DNA of 64,000 bases from Erigeron canadensis. Lineage: Eukaryota > Streptophyta > Magnoliopsida > Asterales > Asteraceae. Location of the stretch: positions 43,286,463-43,350,462 of the forward strand of contig NC_057766.1 in NCBI RefSeq assembly GCF_010389155.1, given 5' to 3'. This document shows, one piece after another, positions 61,211 to 64,000 of the stretch (the stretch's first letter is position 1; each line of letters starts with the position of its first letter). The notes under the pieces are model-generated. The model saw only the letters and a program-made list of their open reading frames with translations, was not told where the DNA came from and searched no databases. The translations under genes and the position numbers were made by a program.

Positions 61211-61217
61211 TTATATA
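61211..61217 (-). promoter_or_regulatory. TATA box of the LysM gene
   Basis: Minus strand reads GTCTATATAAATACAC, about 112-118 bp upstream of the ATG at 61099. Confidence 0.55.
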
Positions 61218-61915
61218 GACACAAAGGGTCATGGGGAGGTTTGGGTGGGTGACTGGGCGTGTACGTGGAGTTAGAGTATTGGGTTCGACGATTGTCTGTT
61301 GTTCTATTTTGGCTTAAGTTGTTTGACCGACTTTTTTTATATTAATTTTTAGTTTTTATACTAACATATACGGTTATTTCAAAGTAGTTGGCACTTACGA
61401 TCGACGTCTTGTTAATTGTTACCAATTTTGAAATATATAATGAGAATCTTTATTATACGTACCTTAGATAACTGACATAACAATTTATTAACAAATCAAA
61501 TCGCTCAATTTTATCAAATTGATTTTTGTGGATGTCATCATTTAAATTTAACAAAACTTTATTTAATTAATATATAATAAGTTATTTAAAAAAAGTCGAG
61601 ATTACATATATGGATAAATACAATATCAAACCTATTATTAACTTCATCTAAAACATGAGTAAGCTATTTTTTTAATAAAAAAGTCGAGGACACATATATA
61701 AATAAATACAATATAAAACCTATTTTTTACTGCCTCAAACCTTCAAATTTATGCTACAACCCCTTTAACGTGACGGTGGACCCCGTTACCATTATAACAA
61801 CCGTTAAGTTCATTATTTACAACACTGTTATTTTAAGGATAATAATGGTTTGACCCTATAAGTTTTTTTGGCATGATTTAATTCTACAAATTTCAAAATT
61901 TTGACTAACCCTTTA
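61218..61915. other. AT-rich spacer upstream of the LysM gene
   Basis: Contains a copy (about 61490-61570) of the dispersed repeat seen at 13263 and 13625 (AAATCGCTCAATTTTATCA). A short direct repeat follows: AAGTCGAG(A/G)(T/A)...ACATATAT near 61595 and again near 61680. No gene. Confidence 0.4.
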
Positions 61916-62212
61916 TAGATGTTGGCAAAAAAAACGATTCGGAATAACCGAAAACTGGACCCGAAAAAAACAAGTTCCTAAAGAACCGGTTCCGGTTTCT
62001 CAAGAACCGATCGGTTTGGAACCGGTTCCACATTTGGATCCAAAAATCGGATTCGTAACGGTTCCAAAGTGTTTCAGAACCGGTTTTTGGTTAAAAAAAA
62101 ACGAAAAAAAATCGGTCAAACGTTTACCAAGAACCGGTTCGGAACCAGTTCCGATTCTTGAAGGTCAGTTCCCGTCAACGTTGACTGGAACCGGTGATTT
62201 GGGGCACGTCTA
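61916..62212. mobile_element. hAT-type MITE
   Basis: Ends TAGATGTTGGC and inverted TAGACGTGCCCC, with interior repeats of GAACCGGTTC and CGGTTC. Flanks ACCCTTTA (61908-61915) and ACCCGATA (62213-62220) match at 6 of 8 positions, a decayed 8-bp duplication. 297 bp, non-coding. Confidence 0.6.
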
Positions 62213-63329
62213 ACCCGATATTGAATCTTTATGTTTAGAAAAAAAACCCAAATTTTAATATTTAAGTTGTACCTTTTACAATGATATTTTTTGTTTAAAT
62301 TATGTATTTTAATACTGTAATTTACGATTAAATTGAACTAATGAGCAATATTAAATGTAATCTTTTATAATTTTAAAATCACGGACTTCATTGAATACAC
62401 CATAACTAGTGTCACAGGATAGTTACCAAATCTTAAGTTAAATATAACTCAATCATCATATCAGTCAATCAGTGGTTGGTTGATATTTCCTGATTGTCTC
62501 GTCTAATTAAGCATCTTTTATAAATATATCATTTTACAAGATTTTTCTTATAAAAACTTAAAAAGTATAGAAGGTATAGTGTCAACCATGATGGCTCACA
62601 TATTTATTCTCACGATTAGCAGACTTTTCGCTAATGGTGCATGCTCACTCTACTGGTCCAAGTCCTATATATGTCGTCTTTAAGACGCACCTATAGTTAT
62701 TATTGGAAGTCCTAATCTTTCTTACATCTTTTATTTTATTTTAATCCTATAATAATTGATAAAAGTCCTTTTTATATCGTTTTCTAAATTTATAAATATG
62801 GAGTACATGTAATTAAGAATTGAAGATTAGGATGACGTTATCTATATATATATTTGGGTATTGATGATGTGTAATTTGGATGGGAAAGGATTGCGTGAAG
62901 TGAATGAGCAGCCTTCTTTTAAAAAGATCGACCAAAAATAGTTTATATCTATCTAAAATATCCATATTCCATGTCATGTGTTCATTTGCCCATATACTCA
63001 TTTATACTGCTTTTATCAATTTCCTTTTTTATTATTCTATATATTTTCGTTGTAATTGTCACGACTGCAAATTATATTTGACCATATGAATACAATGATA
63101 ATAATTTAAAATATTTCTTTGTAGATGTTTACTATCTATTGAAGGAATAAAAGACAACTGGTCATTTTTTAGACGCCAATTAATATGAAAATTTAAAAAT
63201 GCAAGTGTGTCACAACATTGAGTTACGTTCATTAAAGAAATGAATATGCCGAATGTCAACTACTCACTAAATTAGTTGTTACTGAGTTTATTGTGAGTTT
63301 GGGATGCTAAAAAGTAATATATACTCGTA
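62213..63329. other. AT-rich intergenic sequence, nothing supported
   Basis: No gene or element recognised on either strand; short open frames lack any domain. Confidence 0.4.
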
Positions 63330-63926
63330 ATATTTACCAATAAACTAAAACAGAATTAAGATATTCTTAAAACGACATGTGGCTTAGTTATTAATCGACA
63401 TGTGTCATTTTAATTTATTTATTTTTATTTATATAAATTAGCTTTCGTAATTGTATATAGATTCAATTTCCTTATTGGAATTTTAATTAAACTCTAACTT
63501 TTGGCTTATAAATATTAAATACTTAACACATTATATTTAATTTGATTGATCGTTTTCTCATTAATAAAATTATCTCTTTTTCTTTCTCAATTCTTCAAAT
63601 CCTATTACTTATAATAATAAGTTATTAACATGAAGACTGCAATAATTTGAGTTTACGATCCGACTCACAAGACTATTTGCAGCCATCCACTATGCTTACA
63701 AGTTCCGATTTTGATGTGATTGTAAAAATTTAAGGTAATTCAAAACTTTAACTAAACATATATTATATTTATCATTATTCATTGCCTTTTATTATAACTT
63801 AGCTTCGATTATTGATTTACTTTAACCAATTTGTTTCATATTCTTGAATCATATATAAGGCATATTTGAATTTCTTTATGATACAATCTATATAACTACC
63901 GTATATCGTACGGACATTAGGACTAG
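63330..63926 (+). mobile_element. Non-autonomous Helitron (3' end clear)
   Basis: 3' end: the hairpin CCGTATATCGTACGG is followed by ACATTAGGA and CTAG, then T at 63927, the canonical Helitron terminus. The proximal part (ACCAATAAACTAAAACAGAA) matches the repeat at 49540. A precise TC start was not identified, so the left boundary is approximate. Confidence 0.5.
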
Positions 63927-64000
63927 TAATAAATATATATAGATCGAGGCATACTATACGGTAAGTCGGTAACTAACATATATCATTAATAAGTGGTAGT

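Overview
This is a nuclear genome window from a flowering plant. It is AT-rich, its genes have GT-AG introns, and it carries plant-specific families: a class I TCP factor, a class III peroxidase, HOTHEAD/mandelonitrile-lyase-like GMC oxidoreductases, and hAT, MULE, CACTA, Harbinger, Helitron and SINE elements plus solo LTRs. The gene set fits a eudicot. The repeat styles remind me of Asteraceae, but that is an impression from memory and not a demonstration.

Left gene block (2.4-12.6 kb). Three low-copy genes are present: a prolyl-4-hydroxylase-like 2OG-Fe(II) oxygenase (+ strand, 4 exons, 234 aa), a class III peroxidase of the PER66 type (- strand, 3 exons, 316 aa) and a class I TCP factor of the TCP9/TCP19 type (- strand, one exon, 330 aa). 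As I recall, Arabidopsis At5g51880 (2OG oxygenase), At5g51890 (PER66) and At5g51910 (TCP19) sit together, so this looks like ancient conserved microsynteny. The oxygenase gene is loaded with transposons: a 1.65-kb MULE ends 47 bp upstream of its ATG, a hAT MITE and a foldback repeat lie in intron 1, and a second hAT MITE sits 11 bp (its target duplication plus CAG) before the exon-3 splice junction.

Middle (12.6-33 kb). No credible gene was found. The stretch holds layered mobile DNA: a solo Gypsy-type LTR, consecutive palindromic MITEs embedded in (TA)n microsatellites, a 3-kb non-autonomous hAT with nested MITEs, a Harbinger MITE, a SINE, a Helitron terminus and older repeats.

Tandem GMC oxidoreductases (33-47 kb, - strand). 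The proximal copy (44829-47120) is intact, 575 aa in 5 exons. The distal copy (33130-39216) has the same exon plan. It is split in exon 4 by a 3,750-bp MULE with a perfect 9-bp target duplication and carries a 4-bp insertion in its last exon. The MULE itself encodes a nearly complete transposase. Between the two copies lies a CACTA-like element containing a second solo LTR of the same family as the first.

Nested CACTA (48413-55965). A 7.5-kb CACTA-like element with a GTA target duplication and dense TCCGTGGGAA subterminal repeats contains a 4-kb MULE (9-bp target duplication). That MULE carries a decayed transposase remnant and, convergent to it, an apparently intact two-exon gene for a GRF-type zinc-finger protein with a C-terminal membrane anchor. 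This is the most unusual coding feature here.

Right end (56-64 kb). It contains a local tandem duplication, a composite inverted-repeat element, a SINE with 14-bp target duplications, a short LysM-domain protein gene (60791-61099, - strand), a hAT MITE and a Helitron-type 3' end.
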